Source: an uncultured Dorea sp. (GTDB lineage Bacteria > Bacillota > Clostridia > Lachnospirales > Lachnospiraceae). Taken from it: 23,319 nucleotides of DNA. The notes under the pieces were generated by a model. The model was not told where the DNA came from. It made no database searches and saw only the letters and a list, made by a program, of their open reading frames with translations. Below, one piece after another: positions 1 to 7,282 of the stretch. Positions within the stretch are counted from its first letter, which is position 1, and each line of letters starts with the position of its first letter. The DNA lies in assembly GCA_910584095.1 (NCBI GenBank), contig CAJTYU010000033.1, forward strand, positions 1 through 23,319, given 5' to 3'. Made by a program: the position numbers and the translations under genes.

Positions 1-423
1 CGAAAATTAGGTCATGAAGCATACTCCTGCGACATAGAACCATGTTCTGGAGGACGCCCGGAATGGCATTTGCAACAGGACGTGACACAGCTTTTGAAAA
101 TGAAATGGGATATGATTATTGCATTTCCACCATGTACATATCTTTCCAATGCCGGAGCAAAGCATTTATGGAAAGACCACATTCTGAATGAAGAAAGGTA
201 CATGAAAGGACTTGAAGCAAAGAAATTCTTTATGCAGTTTCTCAATGCGGATTGTCCGAGGATTGCGGTAGAAAATCCCGTATCAAGCCGGATATTCGGT
301 ATGCCGCCGCATACACAGGAAATACAGCCTTACCAGTTCGGACACCCAGTGCAGAAAAAGACGCGCTTATGGCTGCGTGGACTGCCGGAATTAAAGCCGA
401 CAAACGAGGTTGATTATAAATAA
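1..423 (+). CDS. DNA cytosine methyltransferase-like protein, 5' end missing
   Basis: The reading frame is open from the first base, so the true start lies upstream; about 140 C-terminal residues are visible. The text SCDIEPCSGG resembles the region after the SAM-binding motif. FPPCTYLSNAGA carries the Pro-Cys pair of cytosine-C5 methyltransferase motif IV, and VENPVSS resembles the ENV motif VI. The end, with its GHPVQKKTRLWLRGLP segment, matches a family of small phage DNA methyltransferases I recognise. Such enzymes would methylate phage DNA, probably against host restriction. The protein stops soon after the KPTNEV segment, which I recall as lying before the end in relatives, so the C-terminus may be shortened. 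Family assignment is fairly firm; enzymatic activity and target site are unknown. Confidence 0.7.
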   Translation, partial: RKLGHEAYSCDIEPCSGGRPEWHLQQDVTQLLKMKWDMIIAFPPCTYLSNAGAKHLWKDHILNEERYMKGLEAKKFFMQFLNADCPRIAVENPVSSRIFGMPPHTQEIQPYQFGHPVQKKTRLWLRGLPELKPTNEVDYK

Positions 424-568
424 ATGTTGCGCCACTTGCGGATATAACAAATCTGACAATGAAGATGTGGCAATCTGCGAAATCATACTTGGGCAACGGG
501 AGGAAAAAGCAATAGATGATTATTGCAGTTGCTATGACAGTGATAAAGACCCGTTGCCTTTATGGTGA
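410..568 (+). CDS. small Cys-rich (zinc-ribbon-like) protein
   Basis: An open frame of about 52 codons overlaps the end of the methyltransferase-like gene. It encodes KCCATCGYN near the start and later YCSCYD, giving six cysteines with CxxC spacing, so a small metal-binding protein is plausible. The start is unclear. GAGG lies immediately before the TTG at 410, which leaves no spacer; a non-standard ATT or ATA start slightly downstream would be better spaced. The ATG at 424 is in another frame and closes quickly. The gene may be real but with a decayed start, or it may be a remnant. I do not recognise the product. Confidence 0.35.
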   Translation: MIINKCCATCGYNKSDNEDVAICEIILGQREEKAIDDYCSCYDSDKDPLPLW

Positions 569-609
569 TAAGCTGAAATAGTTTGTGGGAGAATGGGAGA
601 GAAGAAAAA

Positions 610-840
610 ATGAGATATAAGTGCATAAAAGAAATGTGTCTACCTAAATGCGACGGTGACGGATTTGAAATACCGAATGAATATGGATTCGTGACAGTTG
701 GGAGCACTTGGGAAAGAGATGATGGAACAAGTTTTATCGGCGGTGATGTGCATTTAGATTCCCTGAATGACGATTCTGATTTTGGATGGTTGGAAATGCC
801 GCTCGAAGAATTGAAAGAGAATTTTGTGCTGATAGAATGA
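610..840 (+). CDS. small conserved phage protein, unknown function
   Basis: A 76-residue protein beginning MRYKCIKEMCLPKCDGDG. I chose ATG 610 because GGGAGA lies about nine bases upstream; the TTG at 583 has no such site. The protein is acidic in its second half, with a C-terminal PLEELKENF helix. Its N-terminal KEMCLPK...GFEIPN pattern resembles small hypothetical proteins from Gram-positive phages, but I cannot name a function. Its stop overlaps an ATG (ATGA, 837-840) that opens only a 16-codon frame ending at 887, which I do not call as a gene. It sits just before the late regulator, so it probably belongs to the end of the middle transcript. Confidence 0.6.
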   Translation: MRYKCIKEMCLPKCDGDGFEIPNEYGFVTVGSTWERDDGTSFIGGDVHLDSLNDDSDFGWLEMPLEELKENFVLIE

Positions 841-926
841 AATCGGTGATTGTATGGGCGGTGGAACATGGACGGTGGCGGCATTGAATGAAATTAACAG
901 CAGGAAGTTAAGAGGGGGAAGCAGAG

Positions 927-1352
927 TTGACTAGAGAGAAGTTGAGACAGTATAAAAGGAACCAGACGGAGCTGGCATCCGTTATCTTGGCTCTTGATAA
1001 GCTTCAGGAGGAGCTTGAGCGGGTAAAAGGAGAATATATTGTATCCGGTAAGGTAATGAAGTCCAGCAAGGATTTCCCCTACATAGAAGAGCATATGACG
1101 GTGAAGATGCCTGACCCGAAGCGCACGGAGCCGATCAGGGCGCGCATCAGGAAGAAGGAGCGGAGGAAAGCAGAACTGGAAGCTGAGATGCAGGAGGTTG
1201 AAGCGTATATTGACGGCTTTCCTGAAGGGATGAACAAGCAGATTTTTGAAATGGTTTACCTTGACGGGATGTCCCAGCGGAAGGCTGGTGAGGTCTTGGG
1301 GTATACTCAGGGAAGGATTGCACAAATAATTTCCAAAAACCTAAAAGATTAA
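927..1352 (+). CDS. ArpU/sigma-70 region 4-like late transcription regulator
   Basis: A 141-residue protein from TTG 927, with AGAGGGGG about nine bases upstream. The first 100 residues are charged and helical, probably coiled coil (LDKLQEELERVKGEY; RIRKKERRKAELEAEMQ). The last 35 carry a sigma-70 region-4-like helix-turn-helix: IFEMVYLDGMSQRKAGEVLG followed by YTQGRIAQIISKNL. Proteins of this build (ArpU, DUF1492 and related families) lie just upstream of the terminase genes in many Firmicute phages and are thought to switch on late genes. The position here fits that role: the gene is followed by a promoter-like sequence and then, after the NACHT cassette, the packaging genes. Role as late activator is inferred from family and position. 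Confidence 0.75.
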   Translation: MTREKLRQYKRNQTELASVILALDKLQEELERVKGEYIVSGKVMKSSKDFPYIEEHMTVKMPDPKRTEPIRARIRKKERRKAELEAEMQEVEAYIDGFPEGMNKQIFEMVYLDGMSQRKAGEVLGYTQGRIAQIISKNLKD

Positions 1353-1381
1353 TAACATTAATAATTTAGATATGCTATAAT
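1348..1381 (+). promoter_or_regulatory. candidate late promoter with extended -10
   Basis: TGCTATAAT at 1373-1381 is a perfect extended -10. No good -35 is seen 17 bases upstream (TAACAT). Instead a direct repeat ATTAATA...ATTAATA (1348-1354 and 1357-1363, nine-base period) covers the -35 zone and runs into the end of the regulator gene. An extended -10 without a -35 but with a tandem repeat in front is what an activator-dependent promoter would look like. An imperfect inverted repeat, GAACGAG/CTTGTTC (1389-1395 and 1411-1417), follows the start point. Confidence 0.5.
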
Positions 1382-1451
1382 TATTCTAGAACGAGTAGGA
1401 TTATTTCTAGCTTGTTCCTCCCCTAAATATATAAAATAAATCCAGAAAGAA

Positions 1452-1481
1452 GGCTTCCTGCATCGTAGGCGGTCTTTTTTT
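1452..1481 (+). terminator. terminator-like hairpin before the NACHT gene
   Basis: GGCTTCCT (1452-1459) pairs with AGGCGGTC (1467-1474) around a seven-base loop, with one mismatch and two G-U pairs, and is followed directly by seven T (1475-1481). It would end or weaken transcripts from the late regulator gene and the promoter at 1348-1381 before they reach the NACHT gene. Confidence 0.55.
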
Positions 1482-1482
1482 G

Positions 1483-1511
1483 TTGAATAGTGGCGGATGT
1501 TGGTATATTAT
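1483..1511 (+). promoter_or_regulatory. probable sigma-A promoter of the NACHT gene
   Basis: TTGAAT (1483-1488), a spacer of exactly 17 bases, then TATTAT (1506-1511). It starts one base after the T-run of the preceding hairpin. A start point near 1518 leaves a leader of about 34 bases containing GGAGG (1534-1538) before ATG 1552, which also argues for that start codon. Confidence 0.65.
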
Positions 1512-1551
1512 GGAAGTGGATTATTGTATATGTGGAGGGATTAAAGAAGGT

Positions 1552-3573
1552 ATGAGTTTAGAAATAATCGGGGCATTATTGGTAAAAAAAGGATTAGAAA
1601 CTGTTTCGACAGAATTGGTGAAGACTTTAATAGAGACACATATTAAGCCGTCAATGTATCGTCATGCAGAAACAAAAAATGAAGTCGAGCAGTATGATAG
1701 ATTTCAGGAATGTTTGCAAGAGTATTTAGAAATAATATATGGAAAAGCTATGATTATGAATACTATTGTTTTTAAAGATTTAAGAGTTCCAAAAACATTA
1801 TGTGATTTATACGTTCCTCTTACTCTACAAATTGGAGATAAAAGAGCGGAAACAAGTATAGGCTCAAGTTTAGATACTCATAATATAGGATATGAAGAAT
1901 ATATTATAGACGATGAATATGAAGACTGTATAAATAAGTATGATAAAATATTGATAATGGACACCGCAGGAATGGGAAAATCTACCTTAGTAAAATATTT
2001 TGCGGTTCAAGAAATAAATAATAATAGAAGAATTCCTATTATTATTGAGCTTAGAAAATTAACAGATAATGTTGATATTATGACACATATTTGCAACCAA
2101 TTTGTGATGAATGATAAAAGTCTCAAAGAGGAAGAGCTGATAAAAATGTTAAAAATGGGGGAATTTATTATATTTTTTGATGGTTATGATGAAATTCCTG
2201 AAGATTATAGAGGAAATATTCTTGATGATTTGCAGGAGTTTATTGTTAAGGCAGCAAATAATAAGTATATAATTACATCTAGAAATGAAGATGATTTAAG
2301 TTGCCTTGGGGATTTTTATGGATTCTCAATTAAACCATTAACGATGGAGGAGGCTTTTTCGTTGATAAGAAAATATGATTCTAACGGTGATGTGGGAGAG
2401 CTGTTGATTGAAAGAATCTGTAATGATAAAAATTTGGATGTTTTGAAAGAATTTTTAGTTAATCCTCTATTGGTTTCCCTCTTATATAAAACTTTTGATT
2501 ATAAAAGAGAAATTCCTTATAAAAAGATTAAGTTTTATGAACAGGTTTACGAGGCATTGTTTAATGATCATGATAAGACTAAAGGAAGTGCCTATGTTCA
2601 TCCCAAAAAGTGCAATTTAGATATACATGATTTTGAAAGAGTTCTAAGGCGAATAGGCTTTTTCTCCTTACAGAATAGAATGATTGAATATAGAAGATCA
2701 AGATTATTGGAAATAATAGATAGTGCAATTTTCAATATGCCATGGATAAGTGCACGAAGCGATGAATTTTTGAATGATATAACACATGCGGTTCCACTTT
2801 TTCAAAAAGATGGTAATGATTATAAATGGAGCCATAAATCATTTATGGAGTATTTTGCGGCAGAATATATCTGCTATGAAAGTAATAAGACATATGAATT
2901 ATTTGAAACAATGATGAACTCAGAGAACATTACGACTTATGAAAATGTGTTGGATTTTTGCTGGGATATAAAACCAGATATTGCTAGAAAGTCTATTTTA
3001 TATTTGCATATTAAGAAATTTGTAGAATTTTGTGAGGGTAAATATGCTGATGAATATTTTAGACAATATAAAGAAGTTATAGATTTTAGAAAAAGTGAAG
3101 AATTTGAGAATGAAATTAAGCTGTTTGTATACGAAAATAGAAAAATAGTTATGGATGTTTTTAGAGATAAAGAAAAAGTAAAAGATATTTTTATGGAGTT
3201 TGGAGATAAAATAAATAGTTTGCAATTGTCCAGTGAAAATTTTATGATAGGACATAAATATAAAAATACAGTTTTTGTGAATCGGTTATTACGACAAAAA
3301 GGAGTTGACATTTTTTCTGAAATCCCTGAGGAAGTGAATGAACTAAAAGATATAAAGAGAATAGTCACTAAAGAAAAATCAGGAGTATATGATTTGAATG
3401 ATGATATCGAATCGGATATAAATTCAGATAATAATTTTATGTTTGTAACTGCACTGATTGCAGATATTGATAATAGTGATGTATATTTAGATTATCAAAA
3501 GTGTTTGGAGTTATGTAAGGTAATTGAACAGGAAATGGAAAAAGAAGATTTAATGAATATAGAATTGATTTGA
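1552..3573 (+). CDS. NACHT-family STAND NTPase, putative defence protein
   Basis: A 673-residue protein. ATG 1552 is preferred over TTG 1480 and ATG 1510 because the promoter at 1483-1511 overlaps those codons and GGAGG lies 13 bases before 1552. Residues 1-110 are a helical N-terminal region with no effector motif I recognise. Walker A is DTAGMGKST (about 137-145), Walker B is FIIFFDGYDEIP (205-216) with the extra acidic residues typical of NACHT, and the sensor-like IITSRNE is at 240-246. WSHKSFMEYFAAEY (426-439) matches the motif ending the NACHT helical region. The last 230 residues are charged and helical, without visible LRR or TPR repeats. Bacterial NACHT proteins are established antiphage sensors; a superinfection-exclusion role here is inferred. 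Sample lines counted by hand give about 23-28% G+C, against 50-58% in nearby phage genes, so recent acquisition is likely. Confidence 0.85.
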   Translation: MSLEIIGALLVKKGLETVSTELVKTLIETHIKPSMYRHAETKNEVEQYDRFQECLQEYLEIIYGKAMIMNTIVFKDLRVPKTLCDLYVPLTLQIGDKRAETSIGSSLDTHNIGYEEYIIDDEYEDCINKYDKILIMDTAGMGKSTLVKYFAVQEINNNRRIPIIIELRKLTDNVDIMTHICNQFVMNDKSLKEEELIKMLKMGEFIIFFDGYDEIPEDYRGNILDDLQEFIVKAANNKYIITSRNEDDLSCLGDFYGFSIKPLTMEEAFSLIRKYDSNGDVGELLIERICNDKNLDVLKEFLVNPLLVSLLYKTFDYKREIPYKKIKFYEQVYEALFNDHDKTKGSAYVHPKKCNLDIHDFERVLRRIGFFSLQNRMIEYRRSRLLEIIDSAIFNMPWISARSDEFLNDITHAVPLFQKDGNDYKWSHKSFMEYFAAEYICYESNKTYELFETMMNSENITTYENVLDFCWDIKPDIARKSILYLHIKKFVEFCEGKYADEYFRQYKEVIDFRKSEEFENEIKLFVYENRKIVMDVFRDKEKVKDIFMEFGDKINSLQLSSENFMIGHKYKNTVFVNRLLRQKGVDIFSEIPEEVNELKDIKRIVTKEKSGVYDLNDDIESDINSDNNFMFVTALIADIDNSDVYLDYQKCLELCKVIEQEMEKEDLMNIELI

Positions 3574-3579
3574 TATTAG

Positions 3580-3600
3580 GCATCCTTCGGGGTGCTTTTC
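3580..3600 (+). terminator. terminator after the NACHT gene
   Basis: GCATCC (3580-3585), tetraloop TTCG, GGGTGC (3590-3595), then TTTTC. The six-pair stem has one G-U pair and begins six bases after the NACHT stop codon. The stem sequence is the same as in the hairpin at 10456-10473. Confidence 0.75.
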
Positions 3601-3638
3601 TAATGCATTAAATTAACTGGAACTGAGAGGTGGTGAGG

Positions 3639-4370
3639 ATGCCGAGAGCAAGAAGCCCGAAGCGTGACGAGGCATACAGACTGTGGCTGGATTCGGGGAA
3701 AAAGAAAAAACTGAAAGACATTGCTTTCGAACTTGGTGTGTCAGAGACCCAGATCCGGAAGTGGAAAAATCAGGATAGATGGAATGGTAACGTTACTAAT
3801 CCGAAAAGTAACGTTACCAAACGAAAACAGGGTGGCCAGCCCGGCAATAAGAACGCTGTCGGCCACGGCGCGCCGAAGGGGAATAAGAATGCAGAAAAGT
3901 TCGGGTTCTTCTCGAAGTATCTTCCGGAAGAGACCGTTTCCATTATTCAGGACATGCCGACAGACCCGTTAGACATCCTGTGGAACCAAATCCAGATTTC
4001 TTATGCGGCTATTATCCGGGCGCAGCAGATCATGTATGTGAAGGACCGGAAGGACAAGACTGTTGAGAAGGTGGAGGAGAAGAAAGGAAATGTGATCGGG
4101 GAGAAATGGGAAGTTCAGCAGGCATGGGATAAGCAAGGGAACTTTTTAAGCGCTCAGGCAAAGGCGATGGCTGCCCTAAGGGGCAATATCAAACAGTATG
4201 ACGAGATGCTGCATAAGCGCTGGGATCTTGCCACGGATGAGCAGAAGGCCCGGATTGAGCAGATGAGGGCGAACACGGAGCGGCTCCAGAAGGATTCCAG
4301 TCCGGAGGAGGATGAAGGAGTTGAGATTATTAATGACGCGAAGAAAGAAAAAGCAGGTAAGGATATCTGA
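3639..4370 (+). CDS. terS: terminase small subunit
   Basis: A 243-residue protein that would recognise phage DNA and recruit the large subunit for packaging. ATG 3639 is preferred because GAGAGGTGG is well spaced before it; the GTG at 3630 lies inside that site. The N-terminus MPRARSPKRDEAYRLW, followed by KLKDIAFELGVSETQIRKWK, is a helix-turn-helix found in phage terminase small subunits of the PBSX/YqaS type. A Gly/Asn/Lys-rich linker (GGQPGNKNAVGHGAPKGNKN) follows, then a helical oligomerisation region and an acidic tail. The gene overlaps the large-subunit gene by 59 bases, as is common for this pair. It is the first gene of the packaging block after the NACHT cassette. Confidence 0.88.
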   Translation: MPRARSPKRDEAYRLWLDSGKKKKLKDIAFELGVSETQIRKWKNQDRWNGNVTNPKSNVTKRKQGGQPGNKNAVGHGAPKGNKNAEKFGFFSKYLPEETVSIIQDMPTDPLDILWNQIQISYAAIIRAQQIMYVKDRKDKTVEKVEEKKGNVIGEKWEVQQAWDKQGNFLSAQAKAMAALRGNIKQYDEMLHKRWDLATDEQKARIEQMRANTERLQKDSSPEEDEGVEIINDAKKEKAGKDI

Positions 4371-5679
4371 AATCATAATTCCAAAGTATCTGCCGATATT
4401 CAATAGCCAGATTAAACATATTATATTGACTTCAGGGCGAGCTGGAACGAAATCAAGCTTTGCCGCTATTCGTGCCAACTATCAGATTGTTGCCGATCCA
4501 CATGGTTCTGTGGTGGTTCTCAGGAAACATCATAACAAGTTGAGGAAAACAGTTTACAAAGAGATGCTTCGCGGCATTAACCGGCTTAAGATACCAAAAA
4601 GCAAATTTAAAATCACAAAATCGCCAATGGAGATTACGTATAAGAAGCATAACACGACCATCTATTTTGCCGGCTCTGACGGCATTGACGATACCAAAGG
4701 TATTATTGACGAGGATAAGCCGATTAAACTGGTGGTTATCGACGAGCTGACAGAGTTCTTTGACGATGGGGAAGGTGAGGATGAGCTTTCTAATATCGAG
4801 GCGACCTTTGTCAGGGGAAATGAAAGCGGATTCCAAATGATTTATCTGTATAACCCTCCGAAGAATCCGAATGCACCAGTAAACCAGTGGTGTAAAAAGA
4901 TGGAAGAGCGTTCCGACTGTATTCATATCCATACGGATTATCGTGATGTGCCTCCGGGATGGTTAGGGCAGGCACTGATTGACACTGCGGAAGAAATGAA
5001 AAAAGCAGACCCTAAAATGTACCGTTGGATATGGCTTGGAGAAAGCACGGGCATTGATGATGCTATCTATTACATGTTTAACGAAGAGCATATTGAAGAA
5101 CCCGAGGATGGACAACGCTTCTCTATTATCGGCATAGGCGGTGACTATGGTCAGCAGAATGCAACGACATTTCAGGCCGCGGGGCTGGATATGGGAAGAA
5201 AAAAACTGAAAGGATTGGGAGAATACTATCACAGTGGCCGGGAAACCGGACATCAGAAAAGTCCTTCTGAATATGCAAGGGATTTTGTCCGGTTTGTAAC
5301 TGGTTTAGGAGATAGGTATGGCAGCGAGAATGTTCTATTTTATTTGTTTCTGGATCCGTCTGCAAAGGGTTTGCAGGAAGAAATAAAACGCGCCTGTAGG
5401 CTTGCCGGTATTCCGGTTATCGTCCGTGATGCTGAAAACGATGTGAAATTAGGAATTAGCAGGACGCAGAAGGCACTGACATTTCATATCATGAGTGTAT
5501 CTTCCAAGCAGGAACGAGCAATCAATGAGTTTGGGATTTATGAGTATGATAAAGATTCTATAGAAAAGGGAAAAGAAGAACCGATTAAAATTGATGATCA
5601 CTGTATGGATGCTATTCGCTATCTGGTTATGGGGATGTGGACGAAGATTAAATATTGGCTTCCAATAAGAGAGGAATAG
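4312..5679 (+). CDS. terL: terminase large subunit (Terminase_3 type)
   Basis: A 455-residue ATPase/nuclease that drives DNA into the procapsid and cuts the concatemer. The Walker A-like loop is SGRAGTKSS (41-49), the variant seen in PBSX/SPP1-type enzymes; Walker B is LVVIDE (140-145). The nuclease half shows acidic residues in IGGDYGQQ (Asp278), FLDPSAKG (Asp348) and DDHCMDAIRYL (429-433), the expected RNase H-like set. Length is normal for the family. ATG 4312 has GGAGG three bases away; ATG 4333 with AAGGAG twelve bases before it is a possible alternative that would shorten the protein by seven residues. Portal follows after three bases. Confidence 0.95.
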   Translation: MKELRLLMTRRKKKQVRISEIIIPKYLPIFNSQIKHIILTSGRAGTKSSFAAIRANYQIVADPHGSVVVLRKHHNKLRKTVYKEMLRGINRLKIPKSKFKITKSPMEITYKKHNTTIYFAGSDGIDDTKGIIDEDKPIKLVVIDELTEFFDDGEGEDELSNIEATFVRGNESGFQMIYLYNPPKNPNAPVNQWCKKMEERSDCIHIHTDYRDVPPGWLGQALIDTAEEMKKADPKMYRWIWLGESTGIDDAIYYMFNEEHIEEPEDGQRFSIIGIGGDYGQQNATTFQAAGLDMGRKKLKGLGEYYHSGRETGHQKSPSEYARDFVRFVTGLGDRYGSENVLFYLFLDPSAKGLQEEIKRACRLAGIPVIVRDAENDVKLGISRTQKALTFHIMSVSSKQERAINEFGIYEYDKDSIEKGKEEPIKIDDHCMDAIRYLVMGMWTKIKYWLPIREE

Positions 5680-5682
5680 ACA

Positions 5683-7122
5683 ATGAATATATTCAGTTAT
5701 TTTAAAAATAAGGGAATTGACACGTTGGATAGTAGGTTTTACAGGCAGATTGAAGTCTGGCGCAGCTGGTATAATTCCGATGTAAGAAAGTTTCATAAGT
5801 ATAAAGTTTATAGAGGAAACGGTACATCTGTAAAGTGTACACGATATGCACTAGGGATGGCAAAAAAAGTGTGTGAAGATATGGCTGATCTGTTACTAAA
5901 TGAGCGGGTGACAATTACTATCGCAGATGAAGACACCGACAGTTTTGTTAAGCGGGTCTTGACAGAAAATACATGGGAAGAGTTAGGCAATGAATATCAG
6001 GAATGGAAGTCAGCGTTAGGGACTGTGGCGTATGTAGTATATATTAAAGATGCAGTTGTAGATAAATCTGGACGGATGATCGGTGGCAGTGTAGGCATTA
6101 ATTATGTGGAAGCTGCTAATATATATCCTACGTCATGGCAGAACAAAGTGATTACAGAATGTATTTTTGCATTCCATAAAGCTTATAAGCGAAAGAAATA
6201 TGTTCTTTTCCAAAATCACCGGATAGAGGATATACCGAGTGAAGATCGGAAGCAGTACGTGATTGAAAATACAGTAGTGGAAAATACTGCAGGCGTGGGA
6301 AAAGAACTAACGCCAGAACAATGGGAAGAGATACCTGTGTTTTGCGGGTTGGCTGAACGGATCGAAACAGATTCAGATCAGCCGCTTTTTATTATCGACC
6401 GTCTAAATATGGTGAATAATGCGGATGAAGATACTACAAATCCAATGGGGATTTCTTTGTTTGCAAATGGAATCGACGTGATCCGGAAACTGGATTTGGA
6501 ATATGACAGTTATGCAAATGAATTTTCCTTGGGCCGCAAGCGCATTTTTGTAGCGCCGGAGTTGTTGACCACGCAGAATGGGGATGCGGTATTTGATCCG
6601 GAAGATACAGTTTTTTATGAATTGCCGGAAGATTATTTTAAAAATTCAGAGTCAAAAGAATCAATGCATGAAGTTAATATGGAATTGCGGATTGAGGAAC
6701 ACAGTAAAGCTATCAATGATGATTTAAACTGGTTTTCTTTAAAATGTGGATTTGGCACGGAACGATATAAATTTGAAAGTGGCGGAGTGAAAACAGCTAC
6801 AGAAGTGATCAGCGAAAATTCTGATATGTACCGTTCGCTACAGAAACATGAACTTGTGTTAGAGAGGGTGTTGATCCAATTGATACAAACAATTATCCGC
6901 GCCGGGATAAGCATTGGCATTCCGGACTTAAATGAAGATACGGATATTACGATTTCTTTCGATGATTCTATCATTGAGGATAAGACATCAGAACGACAGA
7001 GCGACAGACAGGATGTTTCGATGGGTGTTATGAGCCTTGCGGAATACCGGTCTAAATGGTACGGAGAGACGGTTGAGCAGGCACAGAAAAAACTTCCGGA
7101 GCAGGCCGCGGTGATAGAGTAG
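5683..7122 (+). CDS. portal protein (SPP1 Gp6-like)
   Basis: A 479-residue protein forming the dodecameric DNA entry/exit ring at one capsid vertex. Recognised from overall pattern: an N-terminal RQIEVWRSWYNSD segment, a CEDMADLLLNERVTIT segment, a central NPMGISLFANGIDVIRKLDL region, and a C-terminal GGVKTATEVISENSDMYRSL helix typical of the Gp6-like portal family. The C-terminal tail is rich in Glu, Gln and Ala. ATG 5683 is preceded by AGAGAGGA about seven bases away. The position between the large terminase and the minor capsid gene is the standard one. Confidence 0.93.
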   Translation: MNIFSYFKNKGIDTLDSRFYRQIEVWRSWYNSDVRKFHKYKVYRGNGTSVKCTRYALGMAKKVCEDMADLLLNERVTITIADEDTDSFVKRVLTENTWEELGNEYQEWKSALGTVAYVVYIKDAVVDKSGRMIGGSVGINYVEAANIYPTSWQNKVITECIFAFHKAYKRKKYVLFQNHRIEDIPSEDRKQYVIENTVVENTAGVGKELTPEQWEEIPVFCGLAERIETDSDQPLFIIDRLNMVNNADEDTTNPMGISLFANGIDVIRKLDLEYDSYANEFSLGRKRIFVAPELLTTQNGDAVFDPEDTVFYELPEDYFKNSESKESMHEVNMELRIEEHSKAINDDLNWFSLKCGFGTERYKFESGGVKTATEVISENSDMYRSLQKHELVLERVLIQLIQTIIRAGISIGIPDLNEDTDITISFDDSIIEDKTSERQSDRQDVSMGVMSLAEYRSKWYGETVEQAQKKLPEQAAVIE

Positions 7123-7130
7123 GTGATTAA

Positions 7131-7274
7131 ATGAAGAAGGAAAAAGGATTTAAGCTTATACCGGTTGGCAAAGAAGAATCTGAAAAAATAAAAGAACAGC
7201 TGAAGGATGGCATACCCCCAAACATGTTTGTAATTAAGGGGGATAGAATTCTTACCAGAGAAGATAATCCGTAG
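7131..7274 (+). CDS. small protein between portal and minor capsid genes
   Basis: A 47-residue ORF from ATG 7131, preceded by TAGGTG five bases upstream, ending TAG at 7272-7274 just before the minor capsid start. The product is lysine-rich, with FKLIPVGKEESEKIKEQL followed by GIPPNMFVIKGDRIL. The tight fit between neighbours (8 bases on each side) and good ribosome site support it as a real gene. I do not recognise a function; small uncharacterised genes at this position are common in phages of this group, and an accessory head role is only a guess. Confidence 0.65.
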   Translation: MKKEKGFKLIPVGKEESEKIKEQLKDGIPPNMFVIKGDRILTREDNP

Positions 7275-7282
7275 GTGATTGG

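Noticed and set aside
837..887. 16-codon ORF with ATGA overlap after the 610-840 gene
   Set aside because: Too short and without any recognisable feature; the overlap can arise by chance.
1480..1551. Longer NACHT start at TTG 1480 or ATG 1510
   Set aside because: The promoter at 1483-1511 overlaps these codons, so an mRNA from it would lack them. ATG 1552 has GGAGG upstream, though with a somewhat long spacer.
2937..3368. Antisense ORFs inside the NACHT gene
   Set aside because: They are Phe/Ile/Ser-rich translations of an AT-rich coding strand, with no ribosome site or family resemblance.
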